Origin: Dioscorea cayenensis subsp. rotundata
Taxonomy: Eukaryota; Streptophyta; Magnoliopsida; Dioscoreales; Dioscoreaceae
NCBI RefSeq assembly: GCF_009730915.1
Contig: NC_052487.1
Coordinates: 5,710,649 to 5,774,648, forward strand
DNA length: 64,000 nucleotides
Reading direction: 5' to 3'
Shown: positions 1-11,801 of the stretch, one piece after another
Position numbering within the stretch: the first letter of the stretch is position 1
Layout of the letters: every line of letters begins with the position of its first letter
The notes under the pieces: generated by a model
What the model was told of the DNA's origin: nothing
Databases searched by the model: none
The model's input: the letters and a program-made list of their open reading frames with translations, nothing else
Made by a program: the position numbers and the translations under genes

Positions 1-828
1 TGCCTACTAACATTAGAGGTGCTCGCCTCATTTGAGTTTGACCGCTCTTATGCTCATTTCGATAGCATCGGCGCCATTCAGTTCAGAGCTTTTGGGCAGC
101 ATCATAGTATGAGCGTCACGCAGTTCTCAGGCAGACTTGGTTTATATAATGAGGAATACACTGAGACGGAGGAGTATGAGGATCTCCCAGTTGACATGGA
201 TGGAGGCTTAACTCCCTAGGAGGCGTATAAAATACTATGTGGTAAGGGGCGATATGCACCAGGAGTGTCGAAGGCTTAATGCCTCTCTCACCCTAGTTGC
301 AGATATCTTCACACCATATTGAGTAGATCAATGAACGGCCGCGGCGATAGCATGGGAGTCCTAAGCAAGCAGGAACTTTTCTATTTATACTCCATGGTAC
401 GGAATGAGCCAGTTTATGTGGGACACATTTTAGCAAAATATCTGAAGCATCAAGGACGGTATCCTAGGCTGGGTGTCATTTTTTTGGGCCAATACATTAC
501 TAGACTCATCTTGGGGATGGGTCTACGAGACACAATAGAGGGGCCGAGGAGACGATAATACCAGCACCCCTGGGTTAGAGACGATGAGGCTCATGGGTAT
601 GGTCATGAAATATCGGAATGGTGTTTATGTGTTGAACATGCCATTTGAGTCCGAGGAAGCCACCGCAGAGGGGCCTCAGCCAGCTTTAGAGTCACAACCT
701 GAGAAAGATCAGACAGAGGCGGTACCTCTTGTGGTAGAGGGCCCATCCCCAGCACGCATGTTTTCACCACCTCGAGCCAATGATCGCTTTGAGAGGCTCG
801 AGAGTGCTGTGGGGGTGCTACGGATATT
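1..828 (+). pseudogene. B1: env-like (ATHILA ORF-1-like) fragment
   Basis: This is the 3' two thirds of the second ORF of a family B retrotransposon; its 5' end lies outside the window. Open stretches at 19-219, 319-558 and 584-828 (the last in a different frame) align with the better copy at 43753-45045 on the minus strand. They keep a FDRSYAHFDS...IQFRAFG block, a SMNGRGDSMG block and a GQYITRLILGMG block. These resemble the plant family annotated as ATHILA ORF-1 or putative plant transposon protein, which sits downstream of gag-pol in Athila elements and is often called env-like; its function is not established. Stops near 217 and 280 and a frameshift near 560-584 break it. The A1 LTR interrupts it at 829, and related sequence resumes at 19789 after a loss of roughly 200 bp. 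Confidence 0.72.
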
Positions 829-2449
829 TGATAAGTGTCTAAATGTACGTATTTTAATATATGTATTTATTACCTCTAGCATGTATTTTTATAAGAATTG
901 ATGCCTGTTTTATGCTTAATCGTGGGTTATTTGCTTTGTAGGGCACGGAAATGCCACGGAGGACATAAAGATACAATTTGGCCAAAAAAGAAAAGAAAAC
1001 CAGGTCGCGGTACTGTAGCGTATTCAGTGTAGCAAAGTACTGTAGCTGGAGTACTTTAGCATCGGCACTATAGCAAGATCACTGTAGCACATGGAGAGTT
1101 CTCAAGTCAAGAATTGAATCATGGCATCCGGCCTCAATGCTGCCCAGGATGGAGCCCGGGATGATTACTGTAGCTATTAAAGAGGGCAATTTCTTGAAGG
1201 CATACTGGCTCAATGAGGTGCTCATTGAGAAAGTATAGATACTATTGTGAGAAGGCTTTGTATACTTTGCCTACCCCAAATAGCCTCAATAAGGTCCTCA
1301 TTGAGCCAGTATACCACCTCAATGAGGTCCTTATTGAGCCGATATACCACCACTATAGAGGCCAATTTGATGGAGATGATGGGGGTATATGAGGGTATTT
1401 GGGAGGCCATTTGAGGGACTTTTTGGGAAAGTTCTTGGCAGCCATTACTTGGGAGGAAAAGGAGAATAAAGACATCATTCTTGGGAGTGTTTTGGCTTGA
1501 GGCTTGGAGAGATCAAGAGCTAGAACTTCAAGGGGAGAGCTTTATCATCAAAGGAGGAGGAGCATTCTGCATTCCTTGGGCTAGAGAAAGCGTCATTCGG
1601 CTGGCATTGTTCTTCTTTTTCTTCATTCGGACTAGGGAGTGTCATTTTTGCATTTACTTCTTTTTTTTGTTAAGATTGATATGTTTGTTTGTATGATGGC
1701 ACACTAGAACCCCAAGGCCACCGGATGTAGGTGAACCTTGGGGGGTTCATTATGTATTTTGGATGCTACACTTATTTTTGGAATGCATTGGTGTGATTTA
1801 TGGTTTGGCTCATTATATTTCATGCCTAGAACTATTAATTGGAGAAATCCCTTGTTCTTGTTTGAGTTGTACACTTAGACGTGACCTACTCGCGTATACT
1901 AGATCGTTAATGAGCTAAAAGGGGTAATCTTTGACCAACATACCGAGAAATTGGATGTAGGTAGCCCCTCCGAACAATGAGGATAAACTTAGGTTAAGTG
2001 TATCCTTATTGTGTGATCTCCATGTACTTAATGCAATCGTAGGAATATGATTAGGGAGAGATCCTTGTCATTATTCATACAGGATTAGGGTTTAACCGCC
2101 GAGAAATTGGGGTTGAACTAATGTTGAGATCCGTCGGTCTAAATCACCGTTTCTATTTATGCTTTTGCATCCATATATCATGATGACCCCTCTTAGGAAT
2201 CCTCATCCCTAGGCCTATTCTTATCATCATTGCTCTTCTGATTTTCTTGCTTGCCTTGGAATTGTTATACTTGTGTTTTATTTACATTCTTGCATATATT
2301 AGAATAGTATACCATGCTTAAGTGGTAAGTTTAGAAAGTAAGTGATGGAGGAGTAATACTAGCTCCTTAGCCCCGTGGAATACGATCCTTAGGCCCTCGC
2401 TCGAGGTATTACTTGGCGACCCCGTACACTTGCGGTTGATCACACATCA
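829..2449 (+). repeat. A1 5' LTR
   Basis: It starts TGATAAGTGTC and ends ACATCA, and the primer site follows after six bases. It matches 18157-19788 almost throughout. It contains a cluster of CTGTAGC words at about 1011-1090 and a run of hairpins built on CTCAATGAGGTCCTCATTGAG at about 1208-1345. Near the 3' end (about 2396-2432) is the short hairpin CCTCG-CT-CGAGG, followed by TATTACTTGGCGACCCCGTACACTTGCGG split as TATTACTTGG and CGACCCCGTACACTTGCGG, a layout shared with the other families. Like other LTRs it should carry promoter and polyadenylation signals; I cannot place a TATA box with confidence. Confidence 0.88.
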
Positions 2450-2455
2450 AGTTTT

Positions 2456-2473
2456 TGGCGCCGTTGCTGGGGA
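2456..2473 (+). other. A1 primer-binding site, tRNA-Asp type
   Basis: TGGCGCCGTTGCTGGGGA differs at one base from the reverse complement of the 3' end of plant tRNA-Asp(GUC), including its CCA tail. It lies six bases after the LTR end. This primer choice is usual for Athila-group elements. Confidence 0.88.
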
Positions 2474-2607
2474 TTTAAGGAATTTTAAGAAACTTCTAGC
2501 TTATTGCTCTAACCATTTTCCTTTTCTTTTAATTCTTCTTTCCATTTGTCTTATTTCTTTTTGAGCTTAACTTTCTTTATCTTTATTGACCTTGCAAGGT
2601 ACTGTGC

Positions 2608-4346
2608 ATGACACGAGCAAATCCATCAAATTTAGTTGCACAAGACAGTGAAATCGAGAGAACCTTACGTCGAAAAATTAGAGAAGTGGGTGAAAGCACT
2701 AGTGAAAGAAACATTGAGATTGAGGACAGAGAATCTGTAATCATGGCTAAAGAAAGAAGTACTTTATCCAAAGGCCACAATTCACGGGAGAAGAATTTAG
2801 TGTGCAAGCACCATCCATCGCCACAAACAATTTTGATATCAAGGCAAGCACCATCGGCATGATCCAAAATTCAATCCAATTTAATGGTCTTGCAAATGAA
2901 GATGCCCATGACCATCTCTCCCGTTTCCTTCAAATCTGTTCTACTTTCAAGATAAATGGTGTGACAGACGATGCGATCCGGCTATGATTATTCCCTTTAA
3001 GTTTGAGAGATGGAGCATACTGGTGGCTCACATCCTTACCGCCGGGATAGATCAAAACATGGAAAGACATGGTGGAAAAATTTTTGTGAAGGTATTTTTC
3101 TCCTAGCAAAGCGGCGAAGCTAAGACAAGAAATTTCGGCATTCAAACAAGGAGAGTCAGAGACACTTTTTGAAGCTTATGAGAGATTCAAAGACCTTCTT
3201 CGAAGATGTCCCCATCATGGCTTTGCTTCTTGGATGCGGGTCCAGATCATCTACAACGGGTTGAACTATGCAACTCGTCAATTAATTGATGCCGCAGCGG
3301 GAGGATCTCTTAGCAACAAGTACCCTGACTAAGCCAAGCAACTACTTGAATCAATGGAAAACAATGAGTCTCATTGGGCCTCAAGAGGTGTACCACAAAA
3401 AGGGGCCATAATTTATGAACTCAGTGTTAATGATGCTCTTGCCGCGAAGGTGGATGTGTTATCTCGGAAGCTAGACATGCTCATGGGTAATAGTTCGAAG
3501 TCAGAGTTGGTGATGAGTTGTAGCACTTGTGGTAGAGGGCATGGAGTTTCCCAATATCCTATTGCTAGTTCCTCCGTTGCCCCAATTGAGAATGTTAATT
3601 ATATTGGGGGACAAAGGCTACAAGGGAATCCCTATAGCACAACTTATAATCCTTGGTGGAAGCACCACCCGAACTTTTCATGGAATCAGGGGCAACAACA
3701 AAAAGCTGCACCACCTCCACAAGGTTCCCAAATGCAACAACCAATTTTGGAGAAGAGGTTCACTACTGAAGATGTGCTCGCCAAGTTCATGATTAACACT
3801 GAATCAAGATTCAATAGCATAACTAGCAGTATGGATACTCAGTTCAGTAAGGTGAATGCTCAGCTTGCTTAACACGCCGGACAGTTCAATAAGATAGGCT
3901 CAATTTTACGGAACCTCCAAGCTTCTGTACAATCTCTTGAGCACCAAGTGAGGCAGCTTGCTAGAGCAAATTCTGAGCGACCTTCAGGCAGTCTTCCTAG
4001 CAACACTAAGGAGAACCCAAGAGAGCACTTGAAGGCCATCGTCTTTAGAAGCGGGAAACAAGTTGAGACAAGGGTCGGAGTTGACCCAAGTGTCAAGGAA
4101 ACTAGGGTAGCCGAAGTGGAAGACCCTAACATAGTGGAGAAAGTTGTTGAGAAAGGCAAGCAAAGTGAAGATAAGGAAATTCCACCAAAGGGTTCATCAA
4201 AGCCGTCTGAATACAAACCTCCAATTCCCTATCCGACAAGATTGAATCAAGATAAGGAGGATGCTCAATTCAGAAAGTTTATCAACATCTTCAAGCAACT
4301 CCACATAAACATCCCGATAGTGGAAGCTTTAACTCAAATGCCCAAG
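2608..4346 (+). pseudogene. A1 gag-protease, part 1 (gag), disrupted
   Basis: This is the gag half of a single gag-protease ORF beginning MTRANPSNLVAQ. The retrotransposon gag core ([24 protein letters not shown] split over the break, then the AAGGSLSNK region) is followed by a zinc knuckle of the form CX2CX3HX4C (CSTCGRGHGVSQY, last Cys changed to Tyr). After that come a proline/glutamine-rich stretch and the region leading into the protease. A 7-bp deletion near 2770 shifts the frame. In-frame stops follow at 2985 (CGA to TGA), 3048, 3087, 3330 and 3870 (CAA to TAA). The ORF is then cut at codon AAG by insertion of A2 and resumes at 13427. No functional protein is possible. Confidence 0.85.
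4342..4346 (+). repeat. Left target-site duplication of A2
   Basis: CCAAG before A2 pairs with CTAAG at 13422-13426 after it, with one later mismatch. Removing A2 and one copy rejoins the A1 codons for Met-Pro-Lys-Tyr exactly as seen uninterrupted at 7862-7873 in A2 itself. This proves that A2 inserted into A1. Confidence 0.93.
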
Positions 4347-5966
4347 TGATAAGTGTCTAAATGTACGTATTTGAATGCATGTATTTGTTACCTCTAGCAT
4401 GTACTTTCATTAGAATTGATGCCCGTTTTGTGCTTAATCGTGTGTTATTTGCTTTGCAGGGCACGGGAACGCCATGGATGACACGAGGATATGATTCGGG
4501 CGAGAAAGAGAAGAAAACCAGGCCGCGTACTGTAGTTTGTTTTACTGTAGCTGGACTACTGTAGCATCGCCACTGTAGCACCTGGAGAGTTTCAAGTCAG
4601 GAATTGGATCATGGCATACGGCCTCAATGCTGCCCAGTATGGAGCCCGGGATGATCACTGTAGCTATAATAGAAGATATTTACTTGATGGAGTTTGCCTA
4701 CCCCAAATAGTGTCAATGTGGAGCTCCATAGCGAGTGGTATGGCACTCAGGATGGAGGCCATGGCGAGTGGTATAGCACTTTGTATAGCACTTAGGATGG
4801 GGGCTATGATGAGTGGTCTAACACTTGGTATAGCACTCAGGATGGAGGCCATGAAGGGGGTATGATGAGTGGTATATAGGGTGATTTTGGGGGACTTTTG
4901 GAGGACTTTTTGGCTGGGCTTTTTGGGAGACTCTAGGGTAGATTTTGGGAGAGTTTTTGGCAGCCACTACTTGGAGGAAGGAGAGAAACGAAGACACCAT
5001 TCTTTTGGAGAGTTTGGCTTGAAGCTTGGGAAGATAAAGGGCTTGAATTTAAAGGGGAAGCTTTATCATGAAAGGAGGAGAAGCATTCGGCATCTCTAGG
5101 GCTAGAAGAAGCATCATTCGGCCGGCATTCTCTCTCCTCTTCATCATTCGGACTAGGTAGTGTCATTTATGCATTTATTTCTTGCTTTTGTTGTGGTTGA
5201 GATACTCATTTATATGATGGCACACTAGACCCCCAAGGCCACCGGATGTAAGTGAACCTTGGTGGGTTCATCTTGTATTTTGGATGCTACACTTCTATTT
5301 GGATTGCATTGGTGTGATTTATGATTTGGCTCATTGTATTTCATGCCTAGAACTATTATGTGGAGAAATCCTTAGTTCTTTTTTGAGTTGTACATGCAGA
5401 CGTGACCTACTCGCATGTACTAGATCGTTAATGAGCTAATAGGGGTATTTGTTGACCAACATACCAAGAAATTGGGTGTAGGTATCCCCTCCGAACCATG
5501 AGGATAAACTTAGGTTAAGTGCATCCTTGTTGCGTGATCTCCATTCACTTAATGCAATCGTAGGAATATGACTAAGGAGAGATCCTTGTCATCATTTGTA
5601 CGGGATTAGGGTTTAACCGCCGAGAAATTGGGGTTGAACTATTATTGAGGTTCGTCGTTCTAAATCACCCTTGCCATGTATTTTTATGCATCCTTATACC
5701 TTGATGACCTTTCTTTGGAATCCTCATCCCTAGGCCTATTCTTATCATCATTGCTCTTGTGATTTTCTTGCTTGCCTTAGAGTTGTTATACTTGTGTTTT
5801 ATTTACATCCTTGCATGTATTAGAGTAGTATACCATGCTTAATGTGTAAGGTTAGAAAGTTAGTGATGGAGGAGTAATAGGAGCTCCTTAACCCGTGGAA
5901 TACGATTCTTGGGCTTTCGCTTAAGGTATTACTTGGCGACCCCATACACTTGCGGGTGATCAATCA
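4347..5966 (+). repeat. A2 5' LTR
   Basis: Starts TGATAAGTGTC and ends TCAATCA. It is nearly identical to 11802-13421, with scattered substitutions, so A2 is younger than A1 but not brand new. It holds a CTGTAGC cluster (about 4532-4581), imperfect tandem repeats of a GTGGTATAGCACT/GATGGAGGCCATG unit (about 4730-4860), and the shared near-terminal block. Confidence 0.92.
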
Positions 5967-5972
5967 AGTTTT

Positions 5973-5990
5973 TGGCGCCGTTGCCGAGGA
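5973..5990 (+). other. A2 primer-binding site, tRNA-Asp type
   Basis: TGGCGCCGTTGCCGAGGA matches the tRNA-Asp complement at 17 of 18 bases, six bases after the LTR. Confidence 0.88.
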
Positions 5991-6124
5991 CTTTAGGAAT
6001 TCTAGGAAACTTCTAGCTTATTGCTCTAACCATTTTTCTTTTCTTTTATTTCTTCTTTTCATTTGTTGTATTTCTTTTTGAGCTTAACTTTCTTTATCTT
6101 TCTTAACTTTGCAAGGTACTGTGC

Positions 6125-8833
6125 ATGACACGAGCAAATTGATCAAATTTAGTTGCACAAGACAGTGAAATTGAGAGAACCTTGCATCGAAGACTTAGAG
6201 AAGTGGGCGAAAGCATTAGTGAAAGAAACATTGAAATTGAGGACACAGAATCTGTAATCATGGCCGAAGAAAGACGTACTCTATCCGAATATGAAAGGCC
6301 ACAATTCACAGGCGAAGAATTTAGTGTGCAAGTGCCATCCATCGCCACCAATAATTTTGAGATCAAGGCAAGCACCATCGGCATGGTCCAAAATTCAGTC
6401 CAATTTAATGGCCTTGCAAATGAAGATGCCCATGATCATCTTTCCCGTTTCCTTCAAATTTGTTCTACCTTCAAGATAAACGGGGTGACTGACGATGCGA
6501 TCCGGCTACGATTATTTCCTTTCAGTTTGAGAGATGGAGCATATCGGTGGCTCACATTCTTATCGCCGGGGTTGATCAAAACATGGAAAGATATGGTGGA
6601 GAAATTTTTGGTAAGTTATTTTCCTCCTAGCAAAGCGGCGAAGCTAAGGCAAGAAATTTCGGCATTCAAACAAGGAGAGTCAGAGACACTATTTGAAGCC
6701 TATGAGAGATTCAAGGACCTTCTTTGAAGATGTCCCCATCATGGCTTTGCTTCTTGGATGCGGGTTCAGATCATCTACAACGGGTTAAATTATGCATCTC
6801 GTCAATTAATTGATGCCGCAGCGGGTGGATCTCTTAGTAACAAGTATCCCGATGAGGCCGAGGAACTCCTTGAATCAATGGCAAACAATGAGTCTCATTG
6901 GGCCTCAAGAGGTGCACCACAAAAAGGGGCCGGAATCTATGAAGTCAATGCTAATGATGCTCTTGCCTCTAAGGTTGATGTGTTATCCAAAAAGTTAGAC
7001 ATGCTTATGGGTAGTAGCTCAAAGTCAGAATCGGTGATGAGTTGTAGCACGTGTGGTGGAGGGCATGGAGTCGCCCAATGTCCTATTACTAGTTCCTCCG
7101 TCCCCCCTATTGAGAATGTTGATTATATTTGGGAACAAAGGAGACAAGGGAATCCCTACAGCGCAACTTATAATCCGGGGTGGAAGTACCACCCAAACTT
7201 TTCATGGAATCAGGGGAAACAACAAAAAGCTGTACCACCTCCACAAGGTTCCCAAATGCAACAACCAATCTTGGAGAAGAGATTCACTATTGAAGATGTA
7301 CTTGCCAAGTTCATGATTAACACTGAATCAAGATTCAACAGCATAACTAGCAGTATGGATACTCAGTTCAGTAAGGTGAATGCTCAGCTCACTCAACATG
7401 CCTGGCAGTTCACTAAAATTGGCTCCATTTTGCGTAACCTTCAAGCTTCTGTGCAATCCCTCAAGCACCAAGTGGGGCAGCTTGCTAAAGCTAATTCTGA
7501 GCAACCTTCAGGTAGTCTCCCTAGTAACACTGAGGATAACCCAAGAGAGCACTTGAAGGTCATCGCCTTTAGAAGCGGGAAATAGGTTGAGACAAGGGTC
7601 GGAGTTGACCCAAGTGTCGAGGAGACTAGGGTAGCCGAAGTGGAAGACCCTAACATAATGGAGAAAGTTATTGAGAAAAGCAAGCAAAGCGAAGATAAGG
7701 AAAGTCCTCAAAAGGGTTCATCAAAGCCGTCGGAATACAAACCTCCAATTCTCTATCCGGCTAGATTGAAGCAAGATAAGGAGGATGCTCAATTCAGAAA
7801 ATTTATCAACATCTTCAAGCAACTCCACATAAACATCCCGATAGTGGAAGCTTTAACTCAAATGCCCAAGTATGCCAAGTTTTTGAAAGAATTGCTAACA
7901 AACAAGAGAAAGTTGGAAGAAGAGGGCACAGTTGCACTCACGGGAAATTGCTCGGCCATTTTGGAGAAAAAGCTCCCACAAAAATTGAAGGATCCGGGAA
8001 GCTTCATAATCCCATGTGTACTCGAGGGTGGAGTTCAAGAAAATGCCTTAGCGGACTCGGGGGCAAGCATTAATGTTATGTCCTACACCATGTATGTGAA
8101 GCTTGGTCTTGATGAACTTAGACCCATGAGAATGATTCTACAATTGGCAAATCGATCAACAAGGAAGCCTCGTGGGATTGTAGAAGATGTGATTGTCCGA
8201 GTGGACAAATTTGTGTTCCCCGTGGATTTTGTCATCATGGATATTGGCGAAGATGTAGAGACACCATTGATTCTTGGTCGGCCATTCCTCACTACCTCCG
8301 GTGCCCTAATCGACCTTAAAGGAGGAAAATTAACATTAAGAGTTGGTGAGGAAGAAGCAGTGTACATTCTACCGATGGCCATGAAACACTCTTTAGACCA
8401 TGATGACATGCTCTATTTTGTTGATGAAATTGAACTTTTAATTTTTGATTGTGTGTAGGAGGTGCTATCATTTAACCCACTGGATGAATTTTTGGAAGAG
8501 CTAGGAAATGAAGATTAAGAAGAACCTCACTCTCCTCTACCAAGTTCCAATTTGAAGAGGCCAATGGAGAAGGTTATGTGCACCAATGCCAAAGAAAAAG
8601 AAAAGAAATATTCAATGTTGAAAAAGATTTGGAGGGAGGTTCGGAAAAAAAAAAAGAAGAAAGGTAGTACTCATTCTCATCAAACACCTCAAGAAAAGAA
8701 GGTACAATCTTCATCTCCCTTTGTTCATGAAGAGTGTGAAATTCATTCATTGATGTCTTTGAATTTACCGGGAGGAAACACCAACAATTTGAAGATGACC
8801 GAGGGAAATTTCAAATTATTCGAGCCCCCATGA
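6125..8833 (+). pseudogene. A2 gag-protease, one frame broken by five stops
   Basis: The frame runs unbroken by indels from ATG 6125 to TGA 8831. It contains the gag core (about 6200-6890), a zinc knuckle CSTCGGGHGVAQC (about 7040), and a Q/P-rich linker. The retropepsin-like domain has catalytic ADSGAS (about 8050), the hydrophobic core, and the ILGRPFL flap-side motif (about 8270). A lysine-rich tail ends in FEPP. Five codons are stops: 6140, 6725 (CGA to TGA compared with A1), 7583, 8456 (CAG to TAG) and 8516 (CAA to TAA). Most are C-to-T changes, the pattern expected from deamination of methylated cytosine. Where Athila elements continue into reverse transcriptase, this ORF simply ends. 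Confidence 0.88.
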
Positions 8834-10016
8834 GGTAAGTGAAAAGGTACGTCAAGCTCGTGACGTTAAACAAGCGCTTCTTGTGAGGCAACCCAAGCAT
8901 TCAGGGATTTATTTTCATGTTTGTGTGTTTTTTGTGTTCATGTTCTTGTCATTTTTCGTATTTTCTTAGAGTTGCTAATTTGAATAAGTCCATGCACTTA
9001 TTATTTTATTTATCATGATCATTGTCCATGTTGTTGTTCACGTGATTTTATTGTGGAGTTGCACTTGTTTGGGCTATCATTTTATGTGATTAGATCGAAA
9101 TTTTGAACCATTAGTTCATGATGGAGATGATTTTAGAACACTTTGTAGCCATGCCCATGTGTTTGGAGAAGCAAACAAGACTTTATAACATGTTTTGAGA
9201 GCCTTACGGCCTCTATGAGGAGTGCATAGAGGCCACGAGAAAATTCCAGAATTTTTACACTACTCCTCGCGGGCTCTATGAGGAGTGCATAGAGACCATC
9301 AAGAACCATCCAGAACTTTTTAACTAGGCTTCACGGGCTATATGGGGAGTGCATGGAGGCCGCGAGAAAATTCCAGAATTTTTACACTACTCCTCGTGGG
9401 CTCTATGAGGAGTGCATAGAGACCATCAAGAACCATCCAAAACTTTTACACTACTCCTCGCGGGCTCTATGAGCACCTCATAGAGGCCGTGAAGACCCTT
9501 ATTCTTCATGTAAACATTGCCAACTTGTCTCTCTCTTCATTCTTCTTCTTCTCCAACCGAGACCTCACTTCCATGATCTACCTCTCCATGGCCGGATCTC
9601 ACTAAATACCACTCTAAATCATCTCCACATCTCCTTGGATAGTAGATCTAGTGTTCTTCTTCAAGCTCCACTCTAGTGCTCTCCATCTTTGTTGGTATGA
9701 TGCTTGTTGGGAATGAAAAATTTTCTTTTCTTTTATTCTTGCTTTCTTGAGTTTTTGTGTGGATTGTTTCAAGCTTTTAGCTTGTATTTTGTGGCATGAA
9801 CATCATGTCTTTGATTGATCTCGAATTTATGTACAAAATTTTTCAAATTCATGATGTTGGGGAAACTCTTGCAAATTGAATAGTATCCATACGGGCTCCT
9901 TATGCCCGTATGGATCCTATTCACCCCATTTTCTTCATGTTTCATCACTTTTCATGCCACATGATACACTCTCTTGGATTCCTTTAATTCTTACTTGAAT
10001 TTTTATTGATGTAGGA
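8834..10016 (+). other. A2 spacer between gag-protease and env-like remnant; possible intron
   Basis: No coding potential is seen. It opens with GAG|GTAAGTG at the gag-protease stop, a strong splice-donor match. The block shared by A, B and C follows at 8861-8897. Tandem palindromic units (about 9200-9495) come next, then a long hairpin at 9880-9920 (ATCCATACGGGC / GCCCGTATGGAT). It ends at TTTATTGATGTAG, a good acceptor (AG 10013-10014), three bases before the env-like ATG. The sequence therefore looks like an intron that would bring the env-like ORF onto a spliced RNA. This is inferred, not shown. Confidence 0.55.
9200..9495 (+). repeat. A2 spacer tandem palindromic repeats
   Basis: About four to five imperfect units carry CGGGCTCTATGAGGAGTGC and ATAGAGGCC arms, each followed by an AGAACCATCCAGAACTTTT-type linker. 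Each unit can fold as a hairpin (CTCTATG / CATAGAG). The equivalent place in A1 (14757-14990) has the same layout with different stem sequence. Confidence 0.75.
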
Positions 10017-10335
10017 ATGCCACAAGTCAAGAAATTTGCCTCCAAACGTCCAAGAAACACAATACCAACCCCGAAGAACCCCACTTTAAGCATGCTTATC
10101 ATAAGGCGAAGTGTGAAGCTTCGATGACCAAACCATGTGGCACACTTCATCACATAGAATATGGTATTTTGGAAACATTTGGGATGGATGAATAATTCAA
10201 GGAATTACTTTCACATGATTTTTGGTGAATCTATTCTCAATTGACGATCCTAACTTTCACCAATTTACTTTGAAGGTTTTGAGCAATTTTGAAGCACACC
10301 ATGACAACCACATCTTCAACATCTTGTGATGACTA
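10017..10335 (+). pseudogene. A2 env-like remnant
   Basis: It begins MPQVKKFASKRPRN, matching the start of the A1 env-like ORF (MPHVKKLASKRPRN at 15505), and alignable DNA continues to about 10335. A frameshift and several stops follow the first 40 codons. Roughly 900 bp of the ORF are then missing, so the sequence passes straight into the 3' UTR (GAGCATGGA at about 10350, the counterpart of 16718). No protein is plausible. Confidence 0.7.
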
Positions 10336-10750
10336 GTTGGACATTTGAGCATGGACATTTGGTTTATTTCTTTAGTTTGTTTATTTTGCTTTACTTTTGA
10401 TGCATGTGTGTTTGTTTAATGTTAATAAGTTGGGGAGGGGATGCCCTACCAACCTTATGTAGAACTTTACTACTCTTTATCTAGTATTTTGTATTTTGAC
10501 TACTTCCTATTATGTATTTTTGCAATCTTAATCTTTGTTTGGATTGATGATGCCCCTTATGCCTTGCAGGGCATTAAGGGAGCTTGGTGAGCCTCCCCAC
10601 ATTCCATGGAAGCCGGACCCAACATAAAACGCTTGCGACACCTTTTGTTCGGGTCACTGCCCGCCATATGCACAAGATTAACCGGGGAAGTTTGTTCCAC
10701 CCTCCTCCATTGTTTTCATTGCATATATTACCATGCTTTTCATGATTAGT

Positions 10751-10770
10751 GTACATTGGGGACAATGTAC
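10751..10770 (+). other. Conserved 3' UTR hairpin (A2)
   Basis: GTACATTGGGGACAATGTAC: an 8-bp perfect stem with a 4-base loop. The same element occurs at the equivalent place in A1, B1 (twice), B3, B4, C and F. Confidence 0.9.
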
Positions 10771-11197
10771 ATCACTAGGTGGGGGATGGGTGTATTTTAT
10801 GATCTAGGTTATTATTTGCATGCTAGTTTACCCATGATGGCTTGTTCATTATTGGAAGACTCTTATAGCATGGATTAATGATTGATTTAAGTTACATATT
10901 TGTTATTGTACTCTATTGAATCATGTTTCACCTCTAGTATTGTCTTGTGCACTGAATCTTGTGTTGATGCCCTAGGAATAGCCAACTTGACTACTCTATC
11001 TCTCTTGTATGCTTAACACACAACTTTGAGTATTTGGTCTTAGAGTGTTAAGTTCTTTCATTCAATGAACTCTTAAGAACTTCTAAGTCTTATTGACCTA
11101 ACCCTAGTTTTGTTGCATGTAGAGTAGTCTGAAGGCGTGATCTAGGGTGATTGTGAAAAAAAAAGAAATGAAAAAGTGAAAAGAGAAAAAGAAAAAT

Positions 11198-11340
11198 GAG
11201 TCTATGCCAGTATTCCTCTGCTAATGAAGCATGAATGCGTCTATGTAGACTGTAATCGAGTAGTTGGGTGGCTCTTGTGCCTAACCAGCATGTCCACCCT
11301 CCAGAAAGATTTTTGGTACAGTCTATGTTAGTCGGACTCG
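11198..11340 (+). other. Conserved UTR block (A2 copy)
   Basis: The block starts GAGTCTATGCCAGTATTCC and ends GTTAGTCGGACTCG, so its ends can pair (GAGTC / GACTC). It contains the perfect hairpin GTCTATGTAGAC. A-rich DNA flanks it on both sides. Counterparts are 17547-17690 (A1), 26078-26230 (C, minus) and 60068-60225 (F, minus). Confidence 0.8.
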
Positions 11341-11801
11341 AAAAAGAAAGAAAAATGAAATGAAATAAAAATAAAAACCCTAGTGATCTTTTTGGCTACC
11401 TACTAGAGGTTTTGAGAAGAATAGGGAGTTAGTTCGAGTTCAAGACTTGGAAGGATTTTACTTGTTCATTGAAGTAGTGCTTAGCATTTTAGGACTTAGT
11501 ACTCTTTGCATGTGGAGTGATTAGCATCTGGAGCTGTACTCATTGAGGTCAGTAGGCTAGACCAGGTCAGGGTAGATGAAATACAAGGTTCACACACATG
11601 GCACAGACAATTAGGAGATGAGACAGGATCTTTTTGTTGTGCTTAATGTTTGTAACTCATTATCTATTTATCATTTTTCAATGCTTGTAGAGGCTTGTAT
11701 TAATTTGAGCCGGAGGTAATACATTTAGCCACTTATTATTATCTTTGTTTTTCATGATATGTTTGCTTCGGAACAAGCAAATGCTTAGGTGTGGGGATAT
11801 T

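Larger units (their letters stand above)
10336..11801 (+). other. A2 3' UTR with conserved hairpins and polypurine tract
   Basis: Non-coding. Landmarks are the perfect hairpin at 10751-10770 followed by a purine-rich AGGTGGGGGATGGG; an A-rich stretch and a conserved 143-bp block at 11198-11340; and the terminal polypurine tract AGGTGTGGGGATATT at 11788-11802, against the LTR start (TTATAAG here, TGATAAG elsewhere). Confidence 0.75.

Noticed and set aside
829..833. GGATATT before both A1 LTRs as a target duplication
   Set aside because: The copy before the 3' LTR is the internal polypurine tract. The base after the 3' LTR is GGCGG, so there is no duplication; the similarity may be chance or reflect recombination.
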